From Streptomyces sp. NBC_01716 (lineage in GTDB: Bacteria > Actinomycetota > Actinomycetes > Streptomycetales > Streptomycetaceae), in contig NZ_CP109181.1 in NCBI RefSeq assembly GCF_036248275.1, forward strand, positions 2,046,001-2,110,000: a stretch of 64,000 nt of DNA. Direction: 5' to 3'. The notes beneath the pieces are model-generated. The model did not search any database. It saw only the letters and a list, made by a program, of their open reading frames with translations, and was not told the origin of the DNA. Both the position numbers and the translations under genes were made by a program. Shown here piece after piece: positions 55,147-64,000 of the stretch. Position 1 is the first letter of the stretch. Each line of letters opens with the position of its first letter.

Positions 55147-55320
55147 ATGGACGCATTCACCGCAGGTCTTCTGCAGCGCATAAGGGCCACCGAATCCGAT
55201 CTCACACGGGCTCGTGAGACGGGCGACGACTTCCTCGCGGAGGTCGAGCAGGAAGAGCTTGAGGACCTGCACCGCCTCGCCGCGGAGCACGGCGTTCAGT
55301 TCGGCGCCGCGAACGTGTGA
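55147..55320 (+). CDS. Small conserved acidic protein, 57 residues
   Basis: It begins MDAFTAGLLQRIRATESDLT and is mostly acidic helix (FLAEVEQEELEDLHRLAAEH). A strong GAGGGGG ribosome site precedes the ATG and a strong terminator follows, so it is a real monocistronic gene. Function is unknown. Confidence 0.85.
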   Translation: MDAFTAGLLQRIRATESDLTRARETGDDFLAEVEQEELEDLHRLAAEHGVQFGAANV

Positions 55321-55327
55321 CCCGTAC

Positions 55328-55370
55328 GGGAAGGACCCCGGCGCCATGGGACGGTGCCGGGGTCCTTTCC
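55328..55370. terminator. Terminator hairpin
   Basis: AAGGACCCCGGC (55331-55342) pairs with GCCGGGGTCCTT (55356-55367), extendable by three pairs including one G-T. It lies between the small gene and the convergent phosphatase gene. Confidence 0.85.
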
Positions 55371-55414
55371 TGTCCGGGGCCGGCGGGACGGTCTGCCGGG
55401 GCCGCGGCGGGCGG

Positions 55415-56215
55415 TCAGTCGTGCCAGGCGCCGTACTCCTCCAGCAGCGCCTGGAGCGGTTCGAAGACGCCGGGGACGGCCGCCACCGTGAGGTCGCCGT
55501 CGGCCGGGGCGCCGGGACGGCCGCCGGTGAGCGCGCCCGCCTCGCGTGCGACGAGGTCGCCGGCCGCGAGGTCCCAGGGGTGCAGCCCGCGCTCGTAGTA
55601 GCCGTCGAGCCGGCCGGCGGCGACGTCGCAGAGGTCGACGGCCGCGGAGCCGCCGCGCCGGATGTCGCGCAGCTGGGGGATCAGCCGGGTCGCGACGGCC
55701 GCCTGGTGGGTGCGGACGGCGGTGACGTAGTTGAAGCCCGTCGAGACCAGCGCCTGGTCGAGCGGCGGTGCCGGACGGCAGGCCACCGGACGGTCGTTGA
55801 GGAACGCGCCGCCGCCGAGCACGGCCCGGAAGGTCTCGCGGCGCATCGGGGCCTCGACGACGCCGACGAGGGTCTCGCCGTCGCGTTCGGCGGCGATGGA
55901 GACGGCCCAGGTCGGCAGTCCGTACAGGTAGTTGACCGTGCCGTCGAGGGGGTCGATCACCCAGCGGATGCCGCTGCTGCCGGGCGAACTCGCGCCCTCC
56001 TCACCGAGGAACCCGTCGTCGGGCCGCCTCTCGGCCAGGAAGCCGGTGATCAGCTTCTCGGCGGCGATGTCCATCTCGGTGACCACGTCGATCGGGCTGG
56101 ACTTCGTCGCGGCCACGCCCAGGTCGGCGGGGCGGCCGTCGCGCAGGAGCGCCCCGGCCCGGCGAGCGGCCTCCAGGGCGAGGGAGAGCAGTTCTTGGCT
56201 GAGGGGGTCGGTCAC
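55415..56215 (-). CDS. Inositol-monophosphatase family phosphatase
   Basis: The 266-residue enzyme has the family's metal-binding motifs: GEEG near residue 70, WVIDPLDGTVNYLYGLP and HPWDLAAGDLVAREAGA. It starts at GTG 56215 with GGAG ten bases upstream. The substrate could be inositol, histidinol or another sugar phosphate. It lies 59 bases downstream of the ferrochelatase gene on the same strand. Confidence 0.9.
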   Translation of the reverse strand: MTDPLSQELLSLALEAARRAGALLRDGRPADLGVAATKSSPIDVVTEMDIAAEKLITGFLAERRPDDGFLGEEGASSPGSSGIRWVIDPLDGTVNYLYGLPTWAVSIAAERDGETLVGVVEAPMRRETFRAVLGGGAFLNDRPVACRPAPPLDQALVSTGFNYVTAVRTHQAAVATRLIPQLRDIRRGGSAAVDLCDVAAGRLDGYYERGLHPWDLAAGDLVAREAGALTGGRPGAPADGDLTVAAVPGVFEPLQALLEEYGAWHD

Positions 56216-56274
56216 GGGCAGGTCACTCCTCGGGAGGGCACCGGGCGATGCGACGGGCGTCGGGTGGGAGGGCG

Positions 56275-57402
56275 TCAGGCGTACGGGCTGTCGGCGCCCG
56301 CGGCGGCCGGGCGGGGCGTCCTCGCGGGACAGCAGCCGACCGGGCACACGTCGTGGCTCGGACCGAGCGCCCCGAGCGCGCACCGCTCCGCCGCGAGCCC
56401 CCGCTCGGTCGCCGCGCGCTCCAGGAGCAGATCGCGTACGGCGCCGACGAACCGCTCGTCGGCCCCCACCGTGGCCGAACGCCGGACGGGCAGGCCCAGT
56501 TCGGCCGCCTTGGCCGTGGCCTCGGTGTCGAGGTCGTACAGCACCTCCATGTGGTCCGAGACGAACCCGATGGGCACCATGACGACCGCCGTGGCCCCCT
56601 CGGCGTGCACGGCCTCCAGGTGGTCGCAGATGTCGGGCTCCAGCCACGGGATGTGCGGCGCCCCGCTGCGCGACTGGTAGACGAGCTGCCAGGGGTGCTC
56701 GACGCCGGTCTCCTCGCGCACCGTGTCGGCGATCAGCCGCGCCACGTCGAGATGCTGGGCGACGTACGCGCCGCCGTCGCCGTGGTCGTCGAGGGGGCCC
56801 GAGGTGTCGGCGGCGGCCACCGGGACGGAGTGGGTCGTGAAGGCGATACGCGCCCCCGCGCGGACGTCCTCGGGCAGGTCGGCGAGGGACGCGAGCACGC
56901 TCTCTGCCATGGGCCGTACGAAGCCGGGGTGGTTGAAGTAGTGCCGCAGCTTGTCGACGCGGGGCGGCTCCAGGCCCTCATCGACGAGCGTCGCGAGCGC
57001 GTCGGCGAGGTTCTCGCGGTACTGGCGGCAGCCGGAGTACGAGGCGTAGGCGCTGGTGGCGAGGACGGCGACACGGCGTCTGCCGTCCCTGGTCATCTCC
57101 CGCAGGGTGTCCGTCAGATAGGGCGCCCAGTTGCGGTTGCCCCAGTAGACGGGCAGGTCCAGACCGTGCTCGGCGAAGTCCTTGCGCAGAGCCTGGAGCA
57201 GGGCGCGGTTGTGTCCCTTGATCGGGCTGACGCCGCCGAACAGGAAGTAGTGCCGACCGACTTCTTTGAGCCGTTCCTTCGGGATGCCCCGGCCCCGCGT
57301 CACGTTCTCCAGGAACGGGACCACGTCGTCCGGACCCTCCGGGCCGCCGAAGGACAGCAGGAGAAGGGCGTCGTAGGGGGAAGTCGCACGCTGTTCGGGC
57401 AT
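56275..57402 (-). CDS. cpfC: Coproporphyrin III ferrochelatase
   Basis: The 375-residue enzyme has the ferrochelatase pattern ([27 protein letters not shown] with the catalytic His, [21 protein letters not shown]). A C-terminal cysteine group ([18 protein letters not shown]) is the [2Fe-2S] site of actinobacterial enzymes. It inserts iron into coproporphyrin III in the Gram-positive haem pathway. Confidence 0.94.
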   Translation of the reverse strand: MPEQRATSPYDALLLLSFGGPEGPDDVVPFLENVTRGRGIPKERLKEVGRHYFLFGGVSPIKGHNRALLQALRKDFAEHGLDLPVYWGNRNWAPYLTDTLREMTRDGRRRVAVLATSAYASYSGCRQYRENLADALATLVDEGLEPPRVDKLRHYFNHPGFVRPMAESVLASLADLPEDVRAGARIAFTTHSVPVAAADTSGPLDDHGDGGAYVAQHLDVARLIADTVREETGVEHPWQLVYQSRSGAPHIPWLEPDICDHLEAVHAEGATAVVMVPIGFVSDHMEVLYDLDTEATAKAAELGLPVRRSATVGADERFVGAVRDLLLERAATERGLAAERCALGALGPSHDVCPVGCCPARTPRPAAAGADSPYA

Positions 57403-57561
57403 GCCTCGATCCTGCCATCCGCCACTGACGGCCCGTGAACCGCGGCACGCTCACGGGCCGCCGGACCGTAAGCTGTCTGCGCCTGTTCATTCCTTACCGC
57501 CAGTGCCCCGCGGCCGTACCGCCGTCACTCGCGACAGCGCCCACCGGAGCGACACGTGGCC

Positions 57562-57723
57562 AGGGCCTGTCTCTTGGATCAGGCCGGATCAGGGAGCGGG
57601 GTCTGGTGCCGTGGATCGCAAGGCGGAGGAGAGAGGCATGGCGGAGCCATGACGACTGACGACAACGCGGCGAGGCGCGGCACCAGGGACCGCGAGCCCG
57701 GCAAGATCCAAGAGACAGGCCCT
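57562..57723. mobile_element. MITE with 19-bp perfect terminal inverted repeats
   Basis: AGGGCCTGTCTCTTGGATC (57562-57580) is exactly complementary to 57705-57723. The 162-bp element has no transposase and shares internal motifs with the MITE at 12352-12540. It lies at the 5' end of the MFS gene and contains that gene's start codon. Confidence 0.9.
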
Positions 57724-58983
57724 AGTCCTTATCGCGCGATATTCGCCGCGCCCGGAACCCGGAGCTTCAGCGCCGCCGGTCTGGTCGGCCGGATGCCTCT
57801 GTCCATGATGGGCATCGGCATCGTGACGATGATCTCCCAGCTCACCGGGCGTTACGGGCTGGCGGGTGCGCTCGCGGCGACGCTGGCGATGTCCGCCGCC
57901 GGGATCGGTCCGCAGATCTCCCGGCTCGTGGACAGGCACGGCCAGCGGCGGGTGCTGCGTCCCGCCGCGCTGACCGCCGTGACGGCCGTCACCGGACTGC
58001 TCGTGTGCGCCCAGCGGTCGGCCCCGGAGTGGACGCTCTTCGTCTTCGCGGCGGGCGCGGGCTGTGTGCCGAGCGTGGGGTCGATGGTCCGGGCGCGGTG
58101 GGCGGAGCTCTACCGGGGGTCACCGCGCGAGCTGCACGCCGCGTACTCCTGGGAGTCGATCGTCGACGAGCTGTGCTTCATCTTCGGTCCGATCATCGCG
58201 ATCGGTCTGTCCACGGCCTGGTTCCCCCAGGCGGGGCCGATGCTGGCCGCGCTCTTCCTGGTGGCCGGTGTCTTCTGGCTGACGGCGCAGCGGGCCACCG
58301 AGCCCGTGCCGCACCCGCGTGAGCACCACACCGGGGGCACCGCGCTGCGCTCCCCCGGTCTGCGGGTCCTGGTGGTGACGTTCGTGGCGACGGGCGCGAT
58401 CTTCGGCGCCGTCGACGTGGTGACCGTCGCGTTCGCGGAGGAGCGGGGCGCCAAGACGGCGGCGAGCCTGGTGCTCGCGGTGTACGCGCTCGGTTCCTGC
58501 CTCGCCGGCGTCGTCTTCGGGCTGCTGGCTCCGCGCGGCAGCGCGTCCAAGAGGTGGCTGGTGGGAGTCTGTGCGATGGCCGTGAGTATGATCCCCCTCC
58601 AACTGGCCGGGAATCTGCCGATCCTGGCCGTGGCACTCTTCGTCGCCGGCCTCTCGGTCGCACCCACGATGGTGACGACCATGGCCCTCGTCGAAACGCA
58701 CGTACCTCGTACCAAGCTCACCGAGGGCATGACCTGGGTCAGTACCGGTCTCGCCGTCGGGGTGGCGCTCGGTTCCTCCGCCGGGGGATGGGTCGTCGAC
58801 GCCTCCGGGGCGCGGACGGGGTTCGCTGTGCCCGTCGTGGCGGGAGTGGCCGCGGCCCTGGTCGCGCTGATGGGCCACCGCCGGCTGCGGGAGCGGCCAA
58901 CGGATCGGGAGGGGCACGGGGCTGATGACCAACACCGGTACGGGCGGGGCGACGACGAGGTTCCCGGCGCACACCTGGCGTAA
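57649..58983 (+). CDS. MFS transporter with MITE-derived N-terminus
   Basis: The 444-residue protein has 12 membrane segments starting near FSAAGLVGRMPLSMMGIGIV, with MFS loops such as RLVDRHGQRRVLRP. Its first 25 residues (from MTTDDNAARRG) are coded inside the MITE; gene sequence proper begins at about SPYRAIFAAPGTRSF. No better start is available downstream of the element in this frame. Substrate unknown. It overlaps the next gene by 59 bases. Confidence 0.85.
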   Translation: MTTDDNAARRGTRDREPGKIQETGPSPYRAIFAAPGTRSFSAAGLVGRMPLSMMGIGIVTMISQLTGRYGLAGALAATLAMSAAGIGPQISRLVDRHGQRRVLRPAALTAVTAVTGLLVCAQRSAPEWTLFVFAAGAGCVPSVGSMVRARWAELYRGSPRELHAAYSWESIVDELCFIFGPIIAIGLSTAWFPQAGPMLAALFLVAGVFWLTAQRATEPVPHPREHHTGGTALRSPGLRVLVVTFVATGAIFGAVDVVTVAFAEERGAKTAASLVLAVYALGSCLAGVVFGLLAPRGSASKRWLVGVCAMAVSMIPLQLAGNLPILAVALFVAGLSVAPTMVTTMALVETHVPRTKLTEGMTWVSTGLAVGVALGSSAGGWVVDASGARTGFAVPVVAGVAAALVALMGHRRLRERPTDREGHGADDQHRYGRGDDEVPGAHLA

Positions 58984-60262
58984 CTGGGCGGGGAACGTGA
59001 GCGCGCGTCCCTCCCGCGTGTTCTCCCCCGCCTCTGTGGAAGAGCTGGCCGACGCGGTCCGTACGGCCGCCGCGGACGGGCTCCGGGTCAAGGCGGTCGG
59101 CACGGGCCATTCGTTCTCCTCGGCGGCGGCCACCGACGGTCTGCAGGTACGGCCCGAACTGCTCACCGGCATACGTGAGATCGACCGGGGGGCCGGCACC
59201 GTCACCGTGGCGGCGGGCACCCCGCTGAGGCGGCTGAACGAGGCCCTGGCCAGGGAGGGCCTGTCGCTCACGAACATGGGCGACATCATGGATCAGACCG
59301 TCGCCGGCGCGACGTCCACGGGCACGCACGGCACCGGGCGCGACTCGGCCTCGATCGCCGCGCAGATCCGGGCCCTGGAACTCGTCACGGCCGACGGCTC
59401 GGTCCTCACCTGCTCCCCGGTGGAGAATTCGGAGATCTTCGCCGCCGCCCGGGTCGGACTGGGCGCGCTCGGGATCGTCACGGCGATCACCTTCGGCGTG
59501 GAGCCGGTCTTCCTGCTGACCGCGCGGGAGGAGCCGATGTCCTTCGACCGGGTGACGGCGGACTTCGACGGGCTCGTCGCCGAGAACGAGCACTTCGAGT
59601 TCTACTGGTTCCCGCACACCGGCAACTGCAACACCAAGCGCAACAACCGCAGCGCGGGCCCGGCGGCCCCGGCCGGCGCGGTCAGCGGCTGGATCGAGGA
59701 CGAACTCCTCTCCAACGGGCTGTTCCAGGTGGCCTGTTCGGTCGGGCGCGCGGTGCCCGGGGTCATCCCCTCGATCGCCAGAATCTCCAGCCGCGCCCTC
59801 TCGGCCCGTACGTACACGGACATTCCTTACAAGGTCTTCACGACCCCGCGCCGGGTGCGCTTCGTGGAGATGGAGTACGCCCTGCCGCGCGAGGTGGCGG
59901 TGGACGCGCTGCGCGAGGTCAAGGCCATGATCGAGCGTTCGCCACTTCGGGTGAGTTTCCCGGTCGAGGTGCGGACCGCGCCCGCCGACGACATCCCGCT
60001 GTCGACCGCGTCCGGCCGGGAGACGGCATACATCGCGGTGCATCTGTACCGGGGCACGCCCTACCGCTCGTACTTCACTGCGGTGGAGCGGATCATGACC
60101 GCGCACGGCGGCCGGCCGCACTGGGGCAAGGTGCACACGCGGGACGCGGCGTATCTGGCCGGGGTCTATCCGCGCTTCGAGGAGTTCACGGCCGTACGCG
60201 ACCGGCTGGACCCGGAGCGGCTGTTCGGCAATCCGTATCTGCGGCGGGTCATCGGCGGGTAG
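58925..60262 (+). CDS. FAD-dependent sugar-lactone oxidase (D-arabinono-1,4-lactone oxidase type)
   Basis: The 445-residue protein has the FAD-binding PCMH domain (VKAVGTGHSFSSAAATDGLQ, STGTHGTG) and the C-terminal lactone oxidase domain with PHWGKVH and RDRLDPERLFGNPYL. It oxidises aldono-lactones with oxygen or a dye acceptor. It is probably translationally coupled to the MFS gene. Confidence 0.88.
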   Translation: MTNTGTGGATTRFPAHTWRNWAGNVSARPSRVFSPASVEELADAVRTAAADGLRVKAVGTGHSFSSAAATDGLQVRPELLTGIREIDRGAGTVTVAAGTPLRRLNEALAREGLSLTNMGDIMDQTVAGATSTGTHGTGRDSASIAAQIRALELVTADGSVLTCSPVENSEIFAAARVGLGALGIVTAITFGVEPVFLLTAREEPMSFDRVTADFDGLVAENEHFEFYWFPHTGNCNTKRNNRSAGPAAPAGAVSGWIEDELLSNGLFQVACSVGRAVPGVIPSIARISSRALSARTYTDIPYKVFTTPRRVRFVEMEYALPREVAVDALREVKAMIERSPLRVSFPVEVRTAPADDIPLSTASGRETAYIAVHLYRGTPYRSYFTAVERIMTAHGGRPHWGKVHTRDAAYLAGVYPRFEEFTAVRDRLDPERLFGNPYLRRVIGG

Positions 60263-60274
60263 CGCCGTCCGGTC

Positions 60275-61087
60275 TCAGCCGGACGGAACCGGCGCCGGCG
60301 CGGTGGCGGGCGGGGGCGGGACGGGGTCGCCCCCGGGGTCGCCGGATCCGGTGTCCGGCTGGGAGGTTCCGGGCGACGGGGTGGTCGAAGGGCCGCCGGG
60401 CTCCTGGGTGTTGGGGGTGTTTTGGCTCTGCTCGTCGCCTGGTGCGGAGGGGGTCGGGGCCGGGGGCGGGGTGCCGCCGGGGTCGGTGCCCGGGGCCGTG
60501 TCCGGGTCCGTACCGTCGTCGGAGGGGGCCGTTCCGCCGTCCTTCGGCTCGGCCGGCCCGTCGGGTGAGGAGTCCCGGCCGGTGTCCCCGCCGCGTACGA
60601 CGGAGCTGAAGGTCGTTCCCTTGCCGCCGCTCAGGTCCTGGCCGGCGGCCAACTCGTAGCCGGTGATGGCGACCATCGCGACGGCGAAGACGACGACGGC
60701 CGCGACGGCGGGCCGCTTCCAGCCCCGTACGCGCGTGCCGTACGTGGTGGCTCCCCCGTACGTGGTGGCTCCCCCGAACTCGCCCCGCGCGGGCGGCGAC
60801 TCGGTGTCGTACACCTGGCGCGCCTTCGGCTTCACCTGGACCGAGACCTCGCGTATCTGGTCACCGGTGCGCCGGAACAGATGCTGGAAGAGCGGGCCGC
60901 CGCTGGTCGCGATCACGCTGACCACACCGGCGCCGATGATCGTGCCGTACACCCCGAGCTTCGAGGCGAACACGGCCGCCGCGACGGCGGCGAGCGCACT
61001 GCCCGCGACCTGCGGCACGCTCAGTTCGAGCCGTGGCGACGCGGTCCCCTCGCCGGTCCGGGTGCCCGGCTTCTGACTCTCATCCAT
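60275..61087 (-). CDS. Membrane protein with long Pro/Gly/Asp-rich outer tail
   Basis: The 270-residue protein has two hydrophobic regions at the N-terminus (VAGSALAAVAAAVFASKLGV onward), a linker with a duplicated GGATTY, a third helix (AVAAVVVFAVAMVAITGYEL) and a C-terminal tail of about 120 residues rich in Pro, Gly, Asp and Thr, probably outside the cell. ATG 61087 with AGAGG six bases upstream is preferred to GTG 61117. Function unknown. Confidence 0.8.
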   Translation of the reverse strand: MDESQKPGTRTGEGTASPRLELSVPQVAGSALAAVAAAVFASKLGVYGTIIGAGVVSVIATSGGPLFQHLFRRTGDQIREVSVQVKPKARQVYDTESPPARGEFGGATTYGGATTYGTRVRGWKRPAVAAVVVFAVAMVAITGYELAAGQDLSGGKGTTFSSVVRGGDTGRDSSPDGPAEPKDGGTAPSDDGTDPDTAPGTDPGGTPPPAPTPSAPGDEQSQNTPNTQEPGGPSTTPSPGTSQPDTGSGDPGGDPVPPPPATAPAPVPSG

Positions 61088-61574
61088 CTCCGACCTCTGC
61101 TCGACCATCTGTGCCACCGTGCACCAAGAAGGAGCTTTTGAGCGAATCCGATGGTTCCGCTTGAGGAAATTATGTGAATTGGGACACCCGTACGGGATAC
61201 GGACACCCCCTCAACTCCCATATCTCCGGAGAACTTCGGTGGCGTGGCAGTCCACCCCGATGGTCCGAATGGAGTACTGTGACGAGCCCTGGGGCCGGAC
61301 TCCCTCACAGGCGTCCGGGTCTACGGGAGGGGGCCGAAGTGGCACTCGATCCGGCGGCGCGATGGCACCACACGGGCGCCTGCTACACAGCGTGACCAGG
61401 TCTGTCACTCTGCGTCGCAAATAGGCAACCGTGTCATGACGGCGTTCCAGGGCCCATGCCCGACACGCCGAACAACTCGGCAAGGTTGTGGCAGGCTGCA
61501 CCCGGGCAAGTCACACTCGACCAGCGGAAGCAGCGACGCACGTGACGTCGGCAGGCACCACCCGGGAGGTCCCC
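61088..61574. other. Divergent promoter region upstream of sepH
   Basis: About 490 bases with lower GC around 61140-61190 (for example GAGGAAATTATGTGAATT). No further gene can be supported. It should carry the promoters for both flanking genes. Confidence 0.5.
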
Positions 61575-62624
61575 ATGCCCGAACTGCGTGTCGTGGCCGT
61601 CTCCAACGACGGCACACGACTGGTGCTCAAGGCTGCCGACAGCACGGAGTACACGCTCCCCATCGACGAGCGGCTGCGCGCGGCTGTACGGAACGACCGC
61701 GCCCGCCTCGGCCAGATCGAGATCGAGGTGGAGAGCCACCTCAGGCCCCGTGACATCCAGGCGCGTATACGGTCCGGAGCCTCCGCCGAGGAGGTCGCCC
61801 AGATGGCCGGGATCCCGGTCGACCGGGTCCGGCGCTTCGAAGGCCCCGTGCTGGCCGAGCGCGCCTTCATGGCCGAGCGCGCCCGGAAGACGGCGGTACG
61901 CCGCCCCGGCGAGAACGCCGGTCCCCAGCTGGGCGAGGCGGTGCACGAGCGGCTGCTCATGCGCGGCGCCGAGAAGGAGACCGCGCAGTGGGACTCGTGG
62001 CGCCGCGACGACGGCACCTGGGAAGTCCTGCTGGTCTACCGGGTCGCGGGCGAGACGCACACGGCGAGCTGGACGTACGACCCGCCCCGGCGGCTCGTCC
62101 AGGCCGTCGACGACGAGGCGCGCTCGCTGATCGGGGAGACGGACGACTCGCTCGCCGTCGCCACGAAGGAGCCGAGCTTTCCGTTCGTACCGCGCATCGC
62201 GCGGCTGCCGAGGGATCGCGAACGGCCCCTCGACCGCGCGCTGGAACGGCAGACGGAGCGGCCGACTGCGGACCCGGACGAGGACACCAGCGAGCGCGAC
62301 ACCCTGACCAGCCTGCTGGAGGCGGTGCCGAGCTTCCGTGGCGACATGGTGGTCCCGGAGCGGCCCTCCCAGCCGGAGCCGCCGGCGATCGAGCCCGGTC
62401 AGGCGCCCGATGAGGAGGAGCCGGTGGCGCCGGCCGCCTCGGCGGGCGCGGGATCGGCGTACGCGGATGTGCTGATGCCGCGTTCGGTGGCGGGGCACCG
62501 CGACCGGCTGACCGGCACGACCGACCGTCAGGCGGAGGCCGACGGCGTACGGCCCAACCGCCGTGCCGCCGTGCCGAGCTGGGACGAGATCGTGTTCGGC
62601 ACCCGCCGCAAGAAGCAGGACTGA
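61575..62624 (+). CDS. sepH: Septation protein SepH (DUF3071)
   Basis: The 349-residue protein has the N-terminal DUF3071 domain (MPELRVVAVSNDGTRLVLKA) with a helix-turn-helix-like part (IRSGASAEEVAQMAGIPVDR), a second folded part (WEVLLVYRVAGETHTASWTY) and a disordered acidic/Pro-rich C-terminus ending in PSWDEIVFGTRRKKQD. As known from Streptomyces, SepH binds FtsZ and promotes sporulation septation. GGGAGG lies just before the ATG. Confidence 0.95.
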   Translation: MPELRVVAVSNDGTRLVLKAADSTEYTLPIDERLRAAVRNDRARLGQIEIEVESHLRPRDIQARIRSGASAEEVAQMAGIPVDRVRRFEGPVLAERAFMAERARKTAVRRPGENAGPQLGEAVHERLLMRGAEKETAQWDSWRRDDGTWEVLLVYRVAGETHTASWTYDPPRRLVQAVDDEARSLIGETDDSLAVATKEPSFPFVPRIARLPRDRERPLDRALERQTERPTADPDEDTSERDTLTSLLEAVPSFRGDMVVPERPSQPEPPAIEPGQAPDEEEPVAPAASAGAGSAYADVLMPRSVAGHRDRLTGTTDRQAEADGVRPNRRAAVPSWDEIVFGTRRKKQD

Positions 62625-62652
62625 GCGGGGCAGATCGGCTGTGGGCCGAGGT

Positions 62653-62673
62653 CGTACGCGAAACGGGCGTACG
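62653..62673. terminator. Short hairpin after sepH
   Basis: CGTACGC (62653-62659) pairs with GCGTACG (62667-62673), and flanking GG/CC can extend it past one mismatch. It lies between sepH and the convergent sulfurtransferase gene. Confidence 0.6.
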
Positions 62674-62703
62674 GCCCCGGTCACTGACGTCAGCCGGCCC
62701 CCG

Positions 62704-63540
62704 TCACTGAGGGTCGGGGCCTGTCGCCACCGGTCGCTCGGTGTCCGCCGTCCACTCCGACCAGGATCCGGCGTACAGCGCCGCCGGGATGCCGGCGATC
62801 TCCAGGGCCACCAACTCGTGCGCCGCCGATACCCCGGAGCCGCAGTAGACCCCGACCTCGGGGCCGGTGCCGTCGCCCTTCACGCCCAGCGCCCTGAACC
62901 GGGCGGCGAGTTCGTCGGCGGGGAGGAAGCGGCCGTCCGGGCCGACGTTCCCGGCGGTCGGCGCCGAGACGGCGCCCGGAATGTGCCCGCCGACGCGGTC
63001 CAGCGGTTCGACGTCGCCCCGGTAGCGCTCGGCGGCCCGCGCGTCCAGCAGCAGACCGTCGCGGGCCAGCGCGGCGGCGCCGTCCGCGTCGAGCAGCGGG
63101 AGCGAATCGGGTACGGGGCTGAAGTCGCCCTCGCCGGGCGTCGGGATCTCGGCCGTCAACGGGCCGTCCCAGCCCGCGAGTCCGCCGTCCAGCACGCGTA
63201 CGTCCTGGTGACCGGTCCAGCGCAGCATCCACCAGGCGCGGGCCGCGGCCCACCCCTGGCCTCCGTCGTAGACGACGACCGGTGTGCCGGCCGAGACGCC
63301 CGCGCGGCGCATCACCGCGCCGAACGCCGCCACGTCGGGCAGCGGATGGCGGCCCCCGGCGCCGGGCGGGCCGGACAACTCCGCTTCGAGGTCCACGAAT
63401 ACGGCGCCCGGCAGATGGCCGGCGTCGTACTCCGGGCGGCCGGGAGGGGCGCCGGGCGCGTAGCGGACGTCGAGCAGGACGGGCGGCCTGGGTCCGGCGA
63501 TCTCGTCGGCGAGTCCGGACGCGGAGATGATGACTGTCAT
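62704..63540 (-). CDS. Two-domain rhodanese sulfurtransferase
   Basis: The 278-residue protein has two rhodanese domains. The first is catalytically inactive (VVVYDGGQGWAAARAWWML); the second carries the active loop CGSGVSA near residue 234. The CGSG loop fits the thiosulfate or 3-mercaptopyruvate sulfurtransferase group. ATG 63540 with GAGG upstream is preferred to ATG 63549. Confidence 0.92.
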   Translation of the reverse strand: MTVIISASGLADEIAGPRPPVLLDVRYAPGAPPGRPEYDAGHLPGAVFVDLEAELSGPPGAGGRHPLPDVAAFGAVMRRAGVSAGTPVVVYDGGQGWAAARAWWMLRWTGHQDVRVLDGGLAGWDGPLTAEIPTPGEGDFSPVPDSLPLLDADGAAALARDGLLLDARAAERYRGDVEPLDRVGGHIPGAVSAPTAGNVGPDGRFLPADELAARFRALGVKGDGTGPEVGVYCGSGVSAAHELVALEIAGIPAALYAGSWSEWTADTERPVATGPDPQ

Positions 63541-63797
63541 GCGTGCCATCCTCGCCTATCGGCAAGGGCGTTCGGCCTCGACCCGGTCGGTGAGGGCACG
63601 ACAACGTCGCGTCAATACCAAAACGGTCATCCTCATGCTGGATCGCGCCAAAAGCGGCGCGGCCGGGGCGCGGCTCCCGGCGAGAAATGGAACGATCTGT
63701 TCGGGCCCCCCACCGCGCAGTCCGGGGCGTGCGCCCCCTCCCCCGCCTGCCCGTCCCGATCGGGGCGGTCCGCGAATGATTCGAGAAGAGAGCGACG

Positions 63798-64000
63798 ATG
63801 ACCGAGGAAACGATCCGGCACACGCCCGGCACGCCTTGCTGGGTGAGTCTGATGGTGCACGGCCTCGGTACGACGCAGGACTTCTACGGGGAGTTGTTCG
63901 GCTGGAAGTTCGTCCAGGCGCCGGGGTCCGAGCAGTTGGGCCCGTACGTGCGGGGCGTTCTCGACGGCAAGGTGGTCGCCGGCATCGGTCAACTGGCGCC
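63798..64000 (+). CDS. VOC (glyoxalase/bleomycin resistance) family protein, 5' part
   Basis: The first 67 residues are visible before the window ends. WVSLMVHGLGTTQDFYGELF followed by GWKF is the start of a VOC domain of the kind found in duplicated 27-kDa hydroxylase-like proteins. The specific function cannot be judged from this part. Confidence 0.8.
   Translation, partial: MTEETIRHTPGTPCWVSLMVHGLGTTQDFYGELFGWKFVQAPGSEQLGPYVRGVLDGKVVAGIGQLA

Overview
The window is high-GC actinobacterial DNA, almost certainly a Streptomyces chromosome. Codon use has G/C-rich third positions, and the right half carries genes typical of the genus: septation protein SepH, the CutRS two-component pair, coproporphyrin ferrochelatase with a C-terminal cysteine cluster, and DUF3159, DUF3710, DUF3093 and DUF4193 proteins. 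It has two halves. Positions 1 to about 36.47 kb are accessory and full of pseudogenes. From 36.48 kb to the end the DNA is ordinary, conserved core chromosome.

Accessory half. (1) 1-11.5 kb, minus strand: the start of a natural-product gene cluster. One giant hybrid gene begins at 10062 and runs off the left edge. Its domain order is acyl-AMP ligase, ACP, KS, AT, ACP, luciferase-like monooxygenase, C, A, PCP, C. An MFS exporter gene lies just upstream. (2) 11.5-13.4 kb: debris with a 189-bp MITE, a decayed gene and a first remnant of the 3' end of the 23S rRNA methyltransferase gene. (3) 13.4-21.4 kb: an intact polysaccharide-use locus with a Tat-exported PL8 lyase, a GH130 mannoside phosphorylase/hydrolase, a CUT1 ABC importer and a LacI repressor. 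The same operator, AAACCGGTTT, overlaps the -10 regions of the lyase, transporter and repressor promoters. (4) 21.9-30.1 kb: a NERD protein and two 5'-truncated Rhs/YD-repeat toxin cassettes, each broken by frameshifts near or in the toxin tip and each followed by an intact putative immunity gene. (5) 30.9-36.5 kb: a second methyltransferase 3'-end remnant, a decayed PP2C phosphatase, an ECF sigma factor with a tandemly duplicated anti-sigma-like/lipoprotein pair, IS debris, then the third and intact methyltransferase gene end. The three gene-end copies suggest that layered islands entered next to this gene.

Core half. 36.5-43 kb holds the rRNA methyltransferase, an APC-type transporter, an ArsR regulator pair, and two TrkA-type (RCK) proteins; the permease and RCK proteins probably form a potassium transport system. 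43-48.6 kb holds DUF3159 and OB-fold proteins, KdpDE without KdpFABC, and an ABC ATPase without a permease. 48.8-52.5 kb holds DUF3710, dUTPase, a thioesterase, DUF3093 and DUF4193. 52.9-57.4 kb holds CutRS, a small conserved protein, an inositol-monophosphatase-like enzyme and ferrochelatase. 57.5-64 kb holds an MFS gene whose 5' end is supplied by a second MITE, a sugar-lactone oxidase, a membrane protein, SepH, a sulfurtransferase and the start of a VOC protein.

The points most worth a second look are the assembly-line architecture (a PKS module with an alpha-oxidising domain but no aminotransferase or ketoreductase), the nested methyltransferase-end remnants, the two decayed Rhs toxins with surviving immunity genes, the duplicated anti-sigma/lipoprotein unit with matching ECF-type promoters, and the MITE that forms a gene start.
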